DNA of 48,008 nucleotides from Alistipes sp. (GCA_022767745.1 JALENN010000004.1:1-48008), one strand, 5' to 3'; positions 38,421-47,148 are shown, numbered from the stretch's first letter. Notes: generated by a model not told the origin, from the sequence alone. Numbers and translations are program-made.

Positions 38421-39828
38421 TGTGTCGGAATCTGTAATTCATAAACAGTGTAAGCGCCACGGTTACCACCGCAGCCAGGGCATATGCCAGCGGGCGGTTC
38501 TCCATGCCGAAGAACTGGCCCGACACAAACACGAAGCTCGAGCAGATGAAGGTCATGAATACCGCCACGGGCATTATCACCCACATGTTGGCCCGCCGCC
38601 CGTGCAGGTATGCGGCGATGGTCCACAGCACCACCGTGGCCAGCGCCTGGTTCGTCCATGCGAAGTAACGCCACACGACGTCGAAATCGACGAACGTGAT
38701 GGCCACGCCTGCGGCAAACAGCGGCACGCTTATCATCAGACGGTGCGCCACGCCGCGCTGCTCGATGTGGAAGACGTCGGCTATTATAAGGCGCGCCGAG
38801 CGGAACGCCGTATCGCCCGAGGTGACGGGTGCCGCCACCACGCCCAGCACGGCCAGTATGCCGCCCACCACGCCGAGAGTCGTCGTCGAGACGGTATTTA
38901 CGACCCATGCGGCATTATTGCCATGCTCGGCCAGCGCCGCAGCCAGGCCGTCCGCCCCCGAGAAGAAGGCCATTGCAATGGCCGCCCAGATGAGGGCTAT
39001 GATCGATTCGGCGATCATGGCGCCGTAGAATACCGTGCGGCACTCGCGCTCGTTGTTGACGCAGCGCGCCATCAGGGGCGACTGCGTGGCATGGAAGCCC
39101 GAGATTGCGCCGCAGGCGATCGTTATAAAGAGCGTGGGCACGATGGGCAGAGCGTGGGCGTTGATCTGGAAATTGCGGAAGGTGGTCATCTCGGGCACCT
39201 CGTAGTCGCCCAGAACGATCACGCCCAGCAGTCCCAGCGCCATGAATATGAGGGCCGCGCCGAAGAGCGGGTAGACCTTGCCTATGATCTTGTCGATGGG
39301 CAGCAGCGTCGCCACGAAGTAATAGACGACGATGATGGCGATCCACCACCAGTACGACACGGCGGGGATCATCTCGCCCAGGATGCTCGCGGGCGAGCGC
39401 AGGAAGACCACGCCCACCAGTATGAGCAGCAGCACCGAGAAGACGCGCATGAACTGCCGCGCGCCGCCGCCGAGGTAGCGGCCGATGACCTCGGGTATGC
39501 TGAGGCCGTCGTTGCGCACCAGCACGACGCCCGATATGAAGTCATGCATGGCGCCCATAAATATGCCGCCGAAGGTTATCCACAGGAAAGCCACGGGGCC
39601 GAAGCAGGCGCCCATGATGGCGCCGAAGATGGGGCCGATGCCGGCTATGTTGAGCAGTTGAATGAGGAAAGTGCGCCACAGGGGCATGGGCACATAGTCC
39701 ACACCGTCGCACAGACGCTTCGAGGGTACCTCGACCGCAGGGTCAATGCGGCACACCCGCTCGAGATAGCGGCCATAGGTGAAATATGCCGCCACAAGCA
39801 GGGCGAGACAAATGAAAAACGTTACCAT
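38401..39828 (-). CDS. cstA: carbon starvation protein A (short form)
   Basis: CstA is a membrane transporter of peptides or pyruvate induced in carbon starvation. The 475-residue protein has at least ten TM segments and the family blocks LLNIAGIGPIFGAIMGACFGPVAFLWI, GAMHDFISGVVLVRNDGLSIPEVIG and GAISGFHATQSPLMARC. It is much shorter than E. coli CstA (701 residues), and the short form is what I would expect in Bacteroidota. It is the first gene of a five-gene leftward run. Confidence 0.9.
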   Translation of the reverse strand: MVTFFICLALLVAAYFTYGRYLERVCRIDPAVEVPSKRLCDGVDYVPMPLWRTFLIQLLNIAGIGPIFGAIMGACFGPVAFLWITFGGIFMGAMHDFISGVVLVRNDGLSIPEVIGRYLGGGARQFMRVFSVLLLILVGVVFLRSPASILGEMIPAVSYWWWIAIIVVYYFVATLLPIDKIIGKVYPLFGAALIFMALGLLGVIVLGDYEVPEMTTFRNFQINAHALPIVPTLFITIACGAISGFHATQSPLMARCVNNERECRTVFYGAMIAESIIALIWAAIAMAFFSGADGLAAALAEHGNNAAWVVNTVSTTTLGVVGGILAVLGVVAAPVTSGDTAFRSARLIIADVFHIEQRGVAHRLMISVPLFAAGVAITFVDFDVVWRYFAWTNQALATVVLWTIAAYLHGRRANMWVIMPVAVFMTFICSSFVFVSGQFFGMENRPLAYALAAVVTVALTLFMNYRFRHNGKVLG

Positions 39829-39970
39829 CGCATGGGATTTTTATCGGTATCTCCATGCGAAAATAATAAATTTTCGGGGAAAACGATATTTTTTTGCCCG
39901 AACATGCACGAACTTTGAAAATAATTACGATATTTGCACCCGAAAACAGGGCACGTACCTGACACAGGCT

Positions 39971-40042
39971 GCCGAATTAGCTCAGTGGTAGAGCACTTCA
40001 CTCGTAATGAAGGGGTCCCGAGTTCAAGTCTCGGATTCGGCT
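39971..40042 (+). tRNA. tRNA-Thr (anticodon CGT)
   Basis: GCCGAAT pairs with ATTCGGC (40035-40041), with discriminator T. The anticodon stem CTTCA/TGAAG encloses CTCGTAA, giving anticodon CGT (codon ACG). D-arm and GTTCAAGTC T-arm are present. CCA is not encoded. AT-rich island DNA begins immediately downstream, so its 3' end is the likely attachment site. Confidence 0.95.
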
Positions 40043-40051
40043 CACATAATC

Positions 40052-40083
40052 AAGAGGTTACAATTTAAGTAACCTCTTTTTTT
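40052..40083 (+). terminator. terminator of tRNA-Thr
   Basis: AAGAGGTTAC and GTAACCTCTT form a perfect 10-bp stem, with a run of seven T. Confidence 0.92.
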
Positions 40084-40132
40084 GTGTCGTTTAGGGAGCA
40101 GGAAAGGGGCAAAAAGGGGCTTTCTAGTGCAA

Positions 40133-40156
40133 ATGTTACACATAATGTTACACATA
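40133..40156 (+). repeat. tandem 12-bp direct repeats
   Basis: ATGTTACACATA occurs twice head-to-tail between tRNA-Thr and the integrase start. Two further 8-bp copies of AAAGGGGC lie at about 40103 and 40113. Such repeats fit integrase arm-type binding sites. Confidence 0.55.
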
Positions 40157-40197
40157 GAATCCAAGCGTCCCGTGTTGTTTGCCTAATACGCAAACAC

Positions 40198-41412
40198 ATG
40201 AAAATCAGAACAATCTGCCGCAGCGAAATCATTTACAAAAACGGCAAATCCCCATTGGCTATCCGCTTTACCCACCAACGAGCCCACAAACTCGTCTCAC
40301 TCGGCATCTCCATCGAACCGCATTACTGGGACAAAGAGACCGAAATGCTGACTGCGGATTGCCCCGATCGTGCCACCCTGCAAAGCAAGATCGACGGTAC
40401 ATTAACAGGATTTCAGAAGAAAATCAAAAGGCTGGAAGCGTTGGATATTCCCGTGAACTTCGATACGCTGTTCGAGGTAAAAACCACCCATATCGCAGGA
40501 ATCACTATCGAACAAGGATTCAAAGAGGAGATCGAACGGCTGGAATCACTCGGAAAAATTCACTCTGCAACCAAACATCGATATGCCGTACAAGTGTTGA
40601 GTGGCTACAAGCCAACAAGCATAGCCATGGAAGCAATCGATCTCGACTATCTGAAAGGATTGGAATTATACTTGCGAAAACGAGGCAACAAGGACAACAG
40701 CATCGCCACACGTTTCGCCATCTTCAAAGCCATCTACAACAAGGCTGTTAAAGAGGGTCGGATCAAAGCAAAGCAAAATCCGTTCAGCCTTTATCAGGTG
40801 GGCAGTTTGTGGACCAAGACCCGCAAACGAGCCATCGACAAAGTGGACATCCAACGGTTGATAGATCTCGAAATTAAAGATGGACATACGACAGAGTACA
40901 GACAGCTTGCCAAGGATCTATTTCTATTCTCCTACTTTACAGCAGGGATGAATTTCGGAGATATGGCAAGGTTGCGTTACAAGGACCTAATTAAAGGCAG
41001 GATATACTACTCCCGACATAAAACCCAGAAGTTACTATCCTTTCAACTTGTACCAAATGCCATGCAGATTATCGGAAAATACAGCAAGGATAACCACGCA
41101 CAAGAAGATTACATATTTCCAATTCTCGACCGCACGGAACACAAGACCGCACAGCAGATTTTCAACCGCATCCATAAGGTACTGGCAAAAATCAATCGAG
41201 AATTGAAAGTGCTGGGAGAACAGATTGGATTGGAGGTCCCATTAACCACCTATGTGGCCCGCCACACATACGCTACCGTCTTGAAACGATCTAGGGTAAG
41301 TGTAGCTCTAATTTCCGAGTCGTTAGGACATTCCGATCTATCGACGACACAAATCTATCTGGATAGTTTCGAAAACTCGCAGATCGATGAGGCCATGCAG
41401 CATTTACTGTAA
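40198..41412 (+). CDS. tyrosine site-specific integrase
   Basis: The 404-residue protein has an N-terminal Arm-binding-like domain (starting MKIRTICRSEIIYKNG), a SAM-like core-binding domain (about 95-200), and a catalytic domain. The catalytic domain contains AGMNFGDMARLRY, the YVARHTYATVLKR block with His and Arg, and LGHSDLSTTQIYLDSF with the nucleophile Tyr. The position where I expect the first catalytic Arg (before GM) is Ala, so activity is not certain. It lies 155 nt downstream of the tRNA-Thr 3' end and reads away from it. An upstream in-frame GTG at 40084 would make it longer, but it falls across the direct repeats. Confidence 0.9.
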   Translation: MKIRTICRSEIIYKNGKSPLAIRFTHQRAHKLVSLGISIEPHYWDKETEMLTADCPDRATLQSKIDGTLTGFQKKIKRLEALDIPVNFDTLFEVKTTHIAGITIEQGFKEEIERLESLGKIHSATKHRYAVQVLSGYKPTSIAMEAIDLDYLKGLELYLRKRGNKDNSIATRFAIFKAIYNKAVKEGRIKAKQNPFSLYQVGSLWTKTRKRAIDKVDIQRLIDLEIKDGHTTEYRQLAKDLFLFSYFTAGMNFGDMARLRYKDLIKGRIYYSRHKTQKLLSFQLVPNAMQIIGKYSKDNHAQEDYIFPILDRTEHKTAQQIFNRIHKVLAKINRELKVLGEQIGLEVPLTTYVARHTYATVLKRSRVSVALISESLGHSDLSTTQIYLDSFENSQIDEAMQHLL

Positions 41413-41415
41413 CAG

Positions 41416-41450
41416 AAAAAAGGGCACTCCAGACGGAGTGTCCTTTTCTT
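41416..41450. terminator. bidirectional terminator
   Basis: AAGGGCACTCC and GGAGTGTCCTT form a stem with a 4-nt loop, flanked by A and T runs. Confidence 0.85.
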
Positions 41451-41469
41451 AAACAACAGACAGTTAGAA

Positions 41470-42015
41470 TTATACAGCCAATGGGTGTTCAGGAAGGCGT
41501 TTTACATCTTTCGATAAAAACAGACTTGCGTCATTTGGAGAGAATCGTTCTTTATAGAGATGCACATCGGCCCCAAGAGTTCGATATACGCCATTCTTAA
41601 GAACTTTTTTCATAGTTGCACTTCCCAAGAAGACGATATGTTCGGCAACACATTCGGGAGCTAGACCCAGATTTTCACACTCTCGACAATACTTGCGGCT
41701 GTCAAGCAAGGCGTTCACCTGCTCCATGAAATCGGACCAGAATTTGCTCACATCGGAGTAAGCCGCATTCATAAACTTCTCGATGCAGGCCAGCTTAATT
41801 TCATTGTCCTTTTTCAGTTGGACTTCGAAAACAGGCCGTGCTTGCTTCATCACTCGCCACATTGGAGGCGTCATCGGACGACGGCGACGAGAAACCTGCG
41901 TTGTCTGCTGTTCTTTCTCTTCGGTAACAGAAGTAACATTGGGAGTTGCGGCAGAAGCCGAGATTGAGTTGTTGGCCACATCCTGTGCCGACTTAAAATT
42001 GGCTATGTTTGTCAT
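41470..42015 (-). CDS. hypothetical island protein
   Basis: The 181-residue protein starts MTNIANFKSAQDVANN and has a Ser/Thr/Ala-rich N-terminal 60 residues, then a basic patch SRRRRPMTPP. The C-terminal part is mixed helix with CRECENLGLAPEC, which could hold a metal. I do not recognise a family. Codon use is AT-richer than in the core. Upstream, in the 5' UTR, two hairpins occur. The in-frame ATG upstream of 42015 is near or beyond the promoter. Confidence 0.6.
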   Translation of the reverse strand: MTNIANFKSAQDVANNSISASAATPNVTSVTEEKEQQTTQVSRRRRPMTPPMWRVMKQARPVFEVQLKKDNEIKLACIEKFMNAAYSDVSKFWSDFMEQVNALLDSRKYCRECENLGLAPECVAEHIVFLGSATMKKVLKNGVYRTLGADVHLYKERFSPNDASLFLSKDVKRLPEHPLAV

Positions 42016-42029
42016 AGCTTTAGATACTC

Positions 42030-42108
42030 CGCCTTTGCGGAGGGCGTTTGATCCTGTCACATCCCATTGCCAGAGGGAGCGCAGATCGTAAGAACTATTC
42101 TTACGACA
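42030..42108 (-). promoter_or_regulatory. structured 5' UTR of the 41470-42015 gene
   Basis: CTCCGC/GCGGAG (42030-42045) and TCGTAAG/CTTACGA (42088-42108) are perfect hairpin stems between the promoter and the start codon. Confidence 0.45.
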
Positions 42109-42111
42109 CTG

Positions 42112-42119
42112 CAAACATA
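42112..42119 (-). promoter_or_regulatory. -7 box of the 41470-42015 gene
   Basis: The minus strand reads TATGTTTG (TAnnTTTG). The implied leader is about 90 nt. Confidence 0.5.
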
Positions 42120-42171
42120 CTACCTCCAGAGGCTTTGTATTGGGAGTAAAAAATGGCCTATTTACTACTTC

Positions 42172-42969
42172 CTAATACCCATATATGGCAGATTCGGTGT
42201 TCGGCAACTTATTAGCATAGGCTTTTAACACACCTTTCAGAGACTCATCATTATCCTTAAAATTCTTATTTCGCGTCCATCGCATAAAATAGAAGAGGCG
42301 GGAAATAAGCAACATCTTATTATAAGAGACATCCTTGTCAAATCGGTGTTCATTGGCGGTTCTGCGATTGGGCAATTTCAACGCACCAAACAAATATCTG
42401 AATTTTTCTGCCGCAAAGCACATATAATATGAGGCATTTGAATATGTTGTGGTGTAGGTAGAATAATCTATCACTCGCAAAAACGACTTATCTTTACTCT
42501 CTTTAAGAGTTTTTCTTAATCCATACATGACTGCGGTTTTTACATATTGGTCTGCTTTACGACTATTTTTACCCTTTACTCGAAATGTTATTTCAATATC
42601 CCGAGATTCTCCGATATAATCCAACATCCTGCGGATGGATTCTGGAGGAGGCTCCAATGAAAAGCATTTGGTAAACTTTTCAATTGTCCAATCATAAACA
42701 AACAGCACAGCCCACCAAAATTTATTTACATCCAATCCAAAACCTTTTATTGTAGCTATAATATCTGTCTCTTGTAAAAACATCTCTTTTGTAAACGGAG
42801 CTTTTATCTTACCCTCGCAAACGCGATCCCAGAATCGAAGCGGGAAACTATATATAGCATCATTGTCAAGTTCATTCCAAGAATTGACAATCGCATATAC
42901 ATACTCCAGATCCCGTTCTTCCTGTTCGTCGGGTTCATAATATCCGAACTCATCATTCTTAATACTCAT
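42172..42969 (-). CDS. hypothetical island protein
   Basis: The 265-residue protein starts MSIKNDEFGYYEPDEQEE; it is acidic at the N-terminus and basic at the C-terminus (RKADQYVKTAVMYGLRKTLKES, FRYLFGALKLPNRRTANEHRF). I do not recognise a family. ATG 42969 is preferred because a longer form would start with a TTG inside the -7 box. Base composition is about as AT-rich as the rest of the island. Confidence 0.6.
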   Translation of the reverse strand: MSIKNDEFGYYEPDEQEERDLEYVYAIVNSWNELDNDAIYSFPLRFWDRVCEGKIKAPFTKEMFLQETDIIATIKGFGLDVNKFWWAVLFVYDWTIEKFTKCFSLEPPPESIRRMLDYIGESRDIEITFRVKGKNSRKADQYVKTAVMYGLRKTLKESKDKSFLRVIDYSTYTTTYSNASYYMCFAAEKFRYLFGALKLPNRRTANEHRFDKDVSYNKMLLISRLFYFMRWTRNKNFKDNDESLKGVLKAYANKLPNTESAIYGY

Positions 42970-42990
42970 AACAAAAGGCAGTTTGTTTTT

Positions 42991-42998
42991 CAAAGTTA
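42991..42998 (-). promoter_or_regulatory. -7 box of the 42172-42969 gene
   Basis: The minus strand reads TAACTTTG, 21 nt upstream of ATG 42969, implying a leader of about 15 nt. Confidence 0.55.
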
Positions 42999-43286
42999 GC
43001 CTTTTTCCTTGTAAAGTACACTTGTGAGCAACCGAAAACAGCTATCAGCTCTTGAAGCATGTGTTTCAATGGAGTTTTAAGACAACATAGCAATAACATT
43101 ATACCGCTAATAATAGTGAATTACACTCTCATAAAGGCGATTTAGAACAATTAGCATGTAAATTCTCGCGTAATATTAACCTTTTAGACGTTTTTCAGCA
43201 GTTCAAACACATTCCACCCTCATATAATAACACTATAACATCCTATATAACAAGGATAAAAATTTTAAAATTTATTGCATTCGACC

Positions 43287-43317
43287 TTTGTTCTCAATAA
43301 AAAAAGCGCTATCTTTA
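43287..43317 (+). promoter_or_regulatory. rightward promoter upstream of helicase gene
   Basis: TTTG (43287-43290), 19 nt, TATCTTTA (43310-43317). Only the last base of the -7 box differs from the consensus. Confidence 0.55.
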
Positions 43318-43323
43318 TAATAG

Positions 43324-43390
43324 AAAAAAGGAGTAGTCCAAGATTGTGTACGTCCATAACAGGAGGTGTGTTTCAGCACCTCTTTTTCTT
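43324..43390 (+). ncRNA. candidate short leader/attenuator RNA
   Basis: The promoter at 43287-43317 and the terminator at 43361-43390 delimit a transcript of about 65 nt. No ORF of note lies in it. It could be an attenuator controlling the helicase gene or a small RNA. Confidence 0.35.
43361..43390 (+). terminator. terminator/attenuator hairpin
   Basis: GAGGTG (43363-43368) and CACCTC (43377-43382) pair over an 8-nt loop and are followed by TTTTTCTT. Confidence 0.65.
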
Positions 43391-43498
43391 GTACCCAAAC
43401 GTAATATTTTTTGATTCTGAAATGGACTGTCTCTTTAATAATAAACATACAAGATCAAAAATAATTACAGATTTTATTTCACTTTAAACTAATAGCTT

Positions 43499-45310
43499 AT
43501 GAAAGATTGAACAATCAACGCACCCCAAGGTGCAAATTATCTTATGGACTTTATGAAAGAGGTTCCCGCCAACTGCCTGTTTAACAAGAAAAAGACGGGA
43601 TGCGGGGCTACCGAACTGGCCATACGCAATGATGTACCGACGATCATCGCCATGCCTTATGTGGCATTGGTAAAGAACAAGACAATCTACCGCACCGATG
43701 ATATAGAGGTGTTAGGTGTTTACGAAGACATTACCGAATGGGATATTACGCAATTTGCCAGCACCCATTCCCCCTTAAAGATAGCTACGACTTACGATTC
43801 TCTTCCACGTGTTGTAGCCGCTTTACAGAGCATTGGCATAAACCCCTACACAGATCTGTTTTTGCTTGTAGACGAGTGGCATGTTCTGTTCAACTCATAT
43901 TCGTTCCGACACCGAGCCATTACAGAACTGCTTGCAACGGCAGCACGTTTCGATCGTGTAACCTATATGACAGCAACACCCATCGAGAGGGAATACATCT
44001 TGGAGGAACTGCGACACCTGCCGACCTGCGAAATAAACTGACCTAACCTTACGAAAGTAAACGTACGTTCGCGGCAGACTAACAACCCATACTTATACAT
44101 TGCAGCAAAGTGCCTCAAGGTTTTACAGGACGAATTGCCATACAATCTTCATATTTTCGTAAATAGTGTAGATTTTATCGCGAAGATTATTGACTCAATA
44201 AAACTCGCTCCCGAAGTTGTCAAGATTGTTTGCTCCACAAGTGGAGATAGCAAACAAGAGAACCAGAGGAAATTGGGTAGCTCCTATTCCATCAGTCAAC
44301 CGTCAGATCCCGTAAAGAAAATCAACTTCTATACCTCGACCTGTTTTGAGGGGTGCGATATATACGACGAAAACGGAGTGACATTCATTGTCAGTGACGG
44401 AAGAAAAGCGCACACTCTATTGGATATTTCCACCCTTTTCACACAGATATGTGGCCGCATCCGAAATTCACGTTACAAGACGCAGATCATACATGTTTAT
44501 TCCACAACCAAATACAGCAAGACAGTAACGCTCAATGAATTTATAAGGGCAACAAAAAAGACACTTTCAGAGGCAGAAGATTATGCCGCCGAGATAAATT
44601 CATTAAGTGAGGCGACTCGAATCAAAACCCTCTCAAAAATCCCCTATATTAACGAGCAATATGTAAGAATAGAGGATAACAGATTGGTTGTGGATAAGAA
44701 CCTTGCCAACATGGACATCGTTAATTTCAAAATCAGCCGACACATATACGCGACTTATGTGAATCTTACCGATGAACTGCAACGTAATGGCTATAAAGTA
44801 GCAGTGCGTACATACAGCAAAGTCATTGAACAGCTAGCAACTAAACCCAAAGCCCGAATAACATTTCAAGAACTATTCGATGAATATTGCCGATTGAAAA
44901 CAATGACGACACCATTCTTCGTGTTAGAGAGTCCCGCAGAATTATGTACCAGAATAGAGCAACGAAATCCTTTAGTAAAACAGGCTTATGATAAATTGGG
45001 GGTTGCAAAGGTTCAGGCATTAAAATACCATGTGGGCAACATACGACGAGAATTGGTAAAGATCCTTTCAATAGGCGACGACTATAAAATCGTGAAAATG
45101 ATAAACGCTGAATTTCAAAAACAAACACCAATTACAAAGAGCAAAGTAAAAGAACGATTACAGAATATTTACGACGCTCTGGGGCTCAAACGAAAAGCCA
45201 AATCTACAGATCTGGCCAAATGGTACGAAATAAAGAACATATCAATGCGAATTAACGGAACCCCGACTACTTGTGTAATAATCATAAGAGACAAGATGAT
45301 AAACAGGTAA
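43499..45310 (+). pseudogene. SF2 helicase-like gene, one frame with two in-frame TGA codons
   Basis: A single frame of 604 codons runs from ATG 43499 to TAA 45308-45310 but is cut by TGA at 43508-43510 (codon 4) and 44039-44041 (codon 181). If both are read as Trp the product is 603 residues. Helicase features are spread over both sides of the second TGA: a P-loop-like TGCGATELAI (34-43, Lys replaced by Ala), DEWH (125-128, DExH), TATP (about 158), and motif VI QICGRIR (316-322). Conventional annotation would give two fragments (43544-44041 and 44135-45310). Sequence upstream of 43544 (NAPQGANYL) looks coding. Nonsense mutation, recoding and sequencing error remain open. Confidence 0.7.
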
Positions 45311-45445
45311 TTTACTTAATCACAAATAGAATAGACTCATTCCCTACATTTATTCAATCTAAATTGAGGCATATAAAAATCACTATAATATATCTTTTGC
45401 CTCCTAATAACTCCTTGCATTATTCTCTTTAAACCTAAAAAGATA

Positions 45446-45453
45446 TAACTTTG
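45446..45453 (+). promoter_or_regulatory. -7 box of 45480-46583 gene
   Basis: TAACTTTG, a full TAnnTTTG match, 26 nt upstream of the start codon. Confidence 0.55.
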
Positions 45454-45479
45454 TAAATCATTCTTAAATTATATCATAA

Positions 45480-46583
45480 ATGGAAGAGAAAGGAACTGTA
45501 CCCTCAATATTGGATAGCTCTTTGATGAAATGGGCCGCTTTTATTTTTACAGCCATTGGTGCTATATGGATATTTTATGATAATTTCATAAAAAAAGATA
45601 GCCCTAATTTTGAGTACGAAATCTTATCTGAGACAAGCATATTTAATAATCAAGAAAATATTTCATTATTGCGCATTTTTATTGATAGTCTTGATGTTCA
45701 AAAAAGCCATGCTAATATTAGTTTTTTTACTATCAAAATAGCAAATAATGGGAATAAACACATATCCTCTGAATCATATGATAGTGGCTATTTTGGATTA
45801 AATATCAATAATGGGGTTGTAATTGAGCCTCCTGTACTTATATCTGCGTCAACAGAATATTTACAACGAAAAATCAATCGCGGACTCTTAAAATTAAGAG
45901 ATAGTGTTTTTATTGAGATACCTAAAACTTCTTTGGATATAGAAGACTATTATATAATCAAGTTTGGACTCATTCATCATAATGACTCAATTCCGAGTTT
46001 TGATAGTGAGGGGAAAATTGTAGGTCAGAAAAATATATATATAAAAAATATAGCGAAAGCTTCTCCTAATTTAGTTCACCAAGCTTTTTATGGTAAATGG
46101 AGTGTACAAATTATTAGGATATTCTGCTATGGTATATCGTTTCTGATCTTGCTTTTTTGCCTCCTATGGGTTTTCTATGTTGCTATTCCTAATTATATAG
46201 CAAAGAAAAAAAGGAAATCAAGTCTGAAAAACATATTAGGCCCCCATCAAATTGATTTTACAGTTAGGGAAGATTATATTGTACATGGAGCTAAGCGAAT
46301 AATACAAATTTGTGAGGCGCTTAAAGACTCTGATGAAACAATAACAAGAAAATATAATCAATCTTTAAATTATATAACATCAAACGCTCCGTTAACATTA
46401 AACAACAACCAGAGAAAGTGGCATGAGCAACGAGTAGCTGAAATCCAGGATTTAATAAACACAAAATATATTATACAACAACCAGAGAATAATACATTGT
46501 CTGTTAACAAGCAACGCAAGGCTTCTGTTAATTTTTTATATAATTTATTACTCAAAAACGGACTATTACAAACAAATAATTGA
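45480..46583 (+). CDS. hypothetical two-TM island protein
   Basis: The 367-residue protein has a TM helix at about 17-34 and a second at about 211-238. The intervening 175 residues would be outside the membrane and look beta-rich, and the C-terminal 130 residues follow a basic AKKKRKSS and would be cytoplasmic. Base composition is about the lowest GC in the window. It has its own promoter and terminator. I recognise no family. A role in island defence or membrane stress is only a guess. The stop is TGA, and reading past it would add only three residues and Trp before TAA. Confidence 0.7.
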   Translation: MEEKGTVPSILDSSLMKWAAFIFTAIGAIWIFYDNFIKKDSPNFEYEILSETSIFNNQENISLLRIFIDSLDVQKSHANISFFTIKIANNGNKHISSESYDSGYFGLNINNGVVIEPPVLISASTEYLQRKINRGLLKLRDSVFIEIPKTSLDIEDYYIIKFGLIHHNDSIPSFDSEGKIVGQKNIYIKNIAKASPNLVHQAFYGKWSVQIIRIFCYGISFLILLFCLLWVFYVAIPNYIAKKKRKSSLKNILGPHQIDFTVREDYIVHGAKRIIQICEALKDSDETITRKYNQSLNYITSNAPLTLNNNQRKWHEQRVAEIQDLINTKYIIQQPENNTLSVNKQRKASVNFLYNLLLKNGLLQTNN

Positions 46584-46620
46584 CACACTCGTTAAGACCT
46601 ATTAAACAATTCATTAAATC

Positions 46621-46652
46621 AAAAGAAGAGGAGCCTCAACTCCTCTTCTTTT
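46621..46652. terminator. terminator after the two-TM gene
   Basis: AAAAGAAGAGGAG and CTCCTCTTCTTTT form a perfect 13-bp stem with a 6-nt loop. Confidence 0.9.
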
Positions 46653-46819
46653 ATTTGAGCCAACACTCTCTATTTCTCGCCCCGCCCCTTTTCTGATGGA
46701 AAACAAAATTATTTCCTTTACCATATAATAGGATTCCACTTTAAACAGGCCACCCCTATCCATGTCCGAGACTTAATCTTTACATGGTATAGTTAAAATT
46801 TTTTGTAGTTGGATTACAG

Positions 46820-46845
46820 CGTATATATGACAAACATATATTCAA
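46820..46845. promoter_or_regulatory. AT-rich dyad before the 46852 gene
   Basis: TATATG and CATATA lie around ACAAA in a nearly symmetrical segment immediately upstream of the ATG. It could be an operator. Confidence 0.3.
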
Positions 46846-46851
46846 ATTGCT

Positions 46852-47148
46852 ATGAGCTATACACAAGAAAAGGCCAAACAAATGACGGACATCCATGTTC
46901 TATGGGGACAAAGTTCGGTAATAGAAGAGTTAATCCAAGCTGGGAAAATCGATGAGGAGTACATCTATCCCTTTAATGGCGAAGAGGTGTTGGAATGGTG
47001 GTTGGTAACATCGTGGCTGGCCGATCGGTTGAGAGAACAGGGCGAGATCGTTATCGATGAACTTGGCTGTCACTGGTGGGGACGAATGTCGAGCGGACAG
47101 GCTATCTACATGGACCATGTAATGCAGGAAATTTTCGGAGATAATTAA
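46852..47148 (+). CDS. small hypothetical island protein
   Basis: The 98-residue protein is acidic and Trp-rich (EVLEWWLVTSWLADRLREQGE, DELGCHWWGRMSSGQ). It has a helical N-terminus and no signal peptide or TM helix. Small acidic proteins such as this on mobile elements are sometimes anti-restriction or regulatory, but I recognise no family. It is the first of two small rightward genes, 157 nt apart. Confidence 0.6.
   Translation: MSYTQEKAKQMTDIHVLWGQSSVIEELIQAGKIDEEYIYPFNGEEVLEWWLVTSWLADRLREQGEIVIDELGCHWWGRMSSGQAIYMDHVMQEIFGDN

Larger units (their letters stand above)
42970..43498. other. AT-rich intergenic region
   Basis: About 530 nt with no protein gene I can support. It holds the leftward promoter near 42991, a rightward promoter at 43287-43317 and a terminator at 43361-43390. 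The stretch 43000-43260 is AT-rich with no clear structure; an origin or regulatory function is possible but not shown. Confidence 0.6.

Noticed and set aside
43275..43487. 70-codon frame before the helicase
   Set aside because: A promoter box and a terminator fall inside it, and its composition looks non-coding.
46583..46596. TGA at the end of the two-TM gene as another read-through site
   Set aside because: A TAA follows after three more codons, so reading through would add almost nothing; it looks like an ordinary stop.
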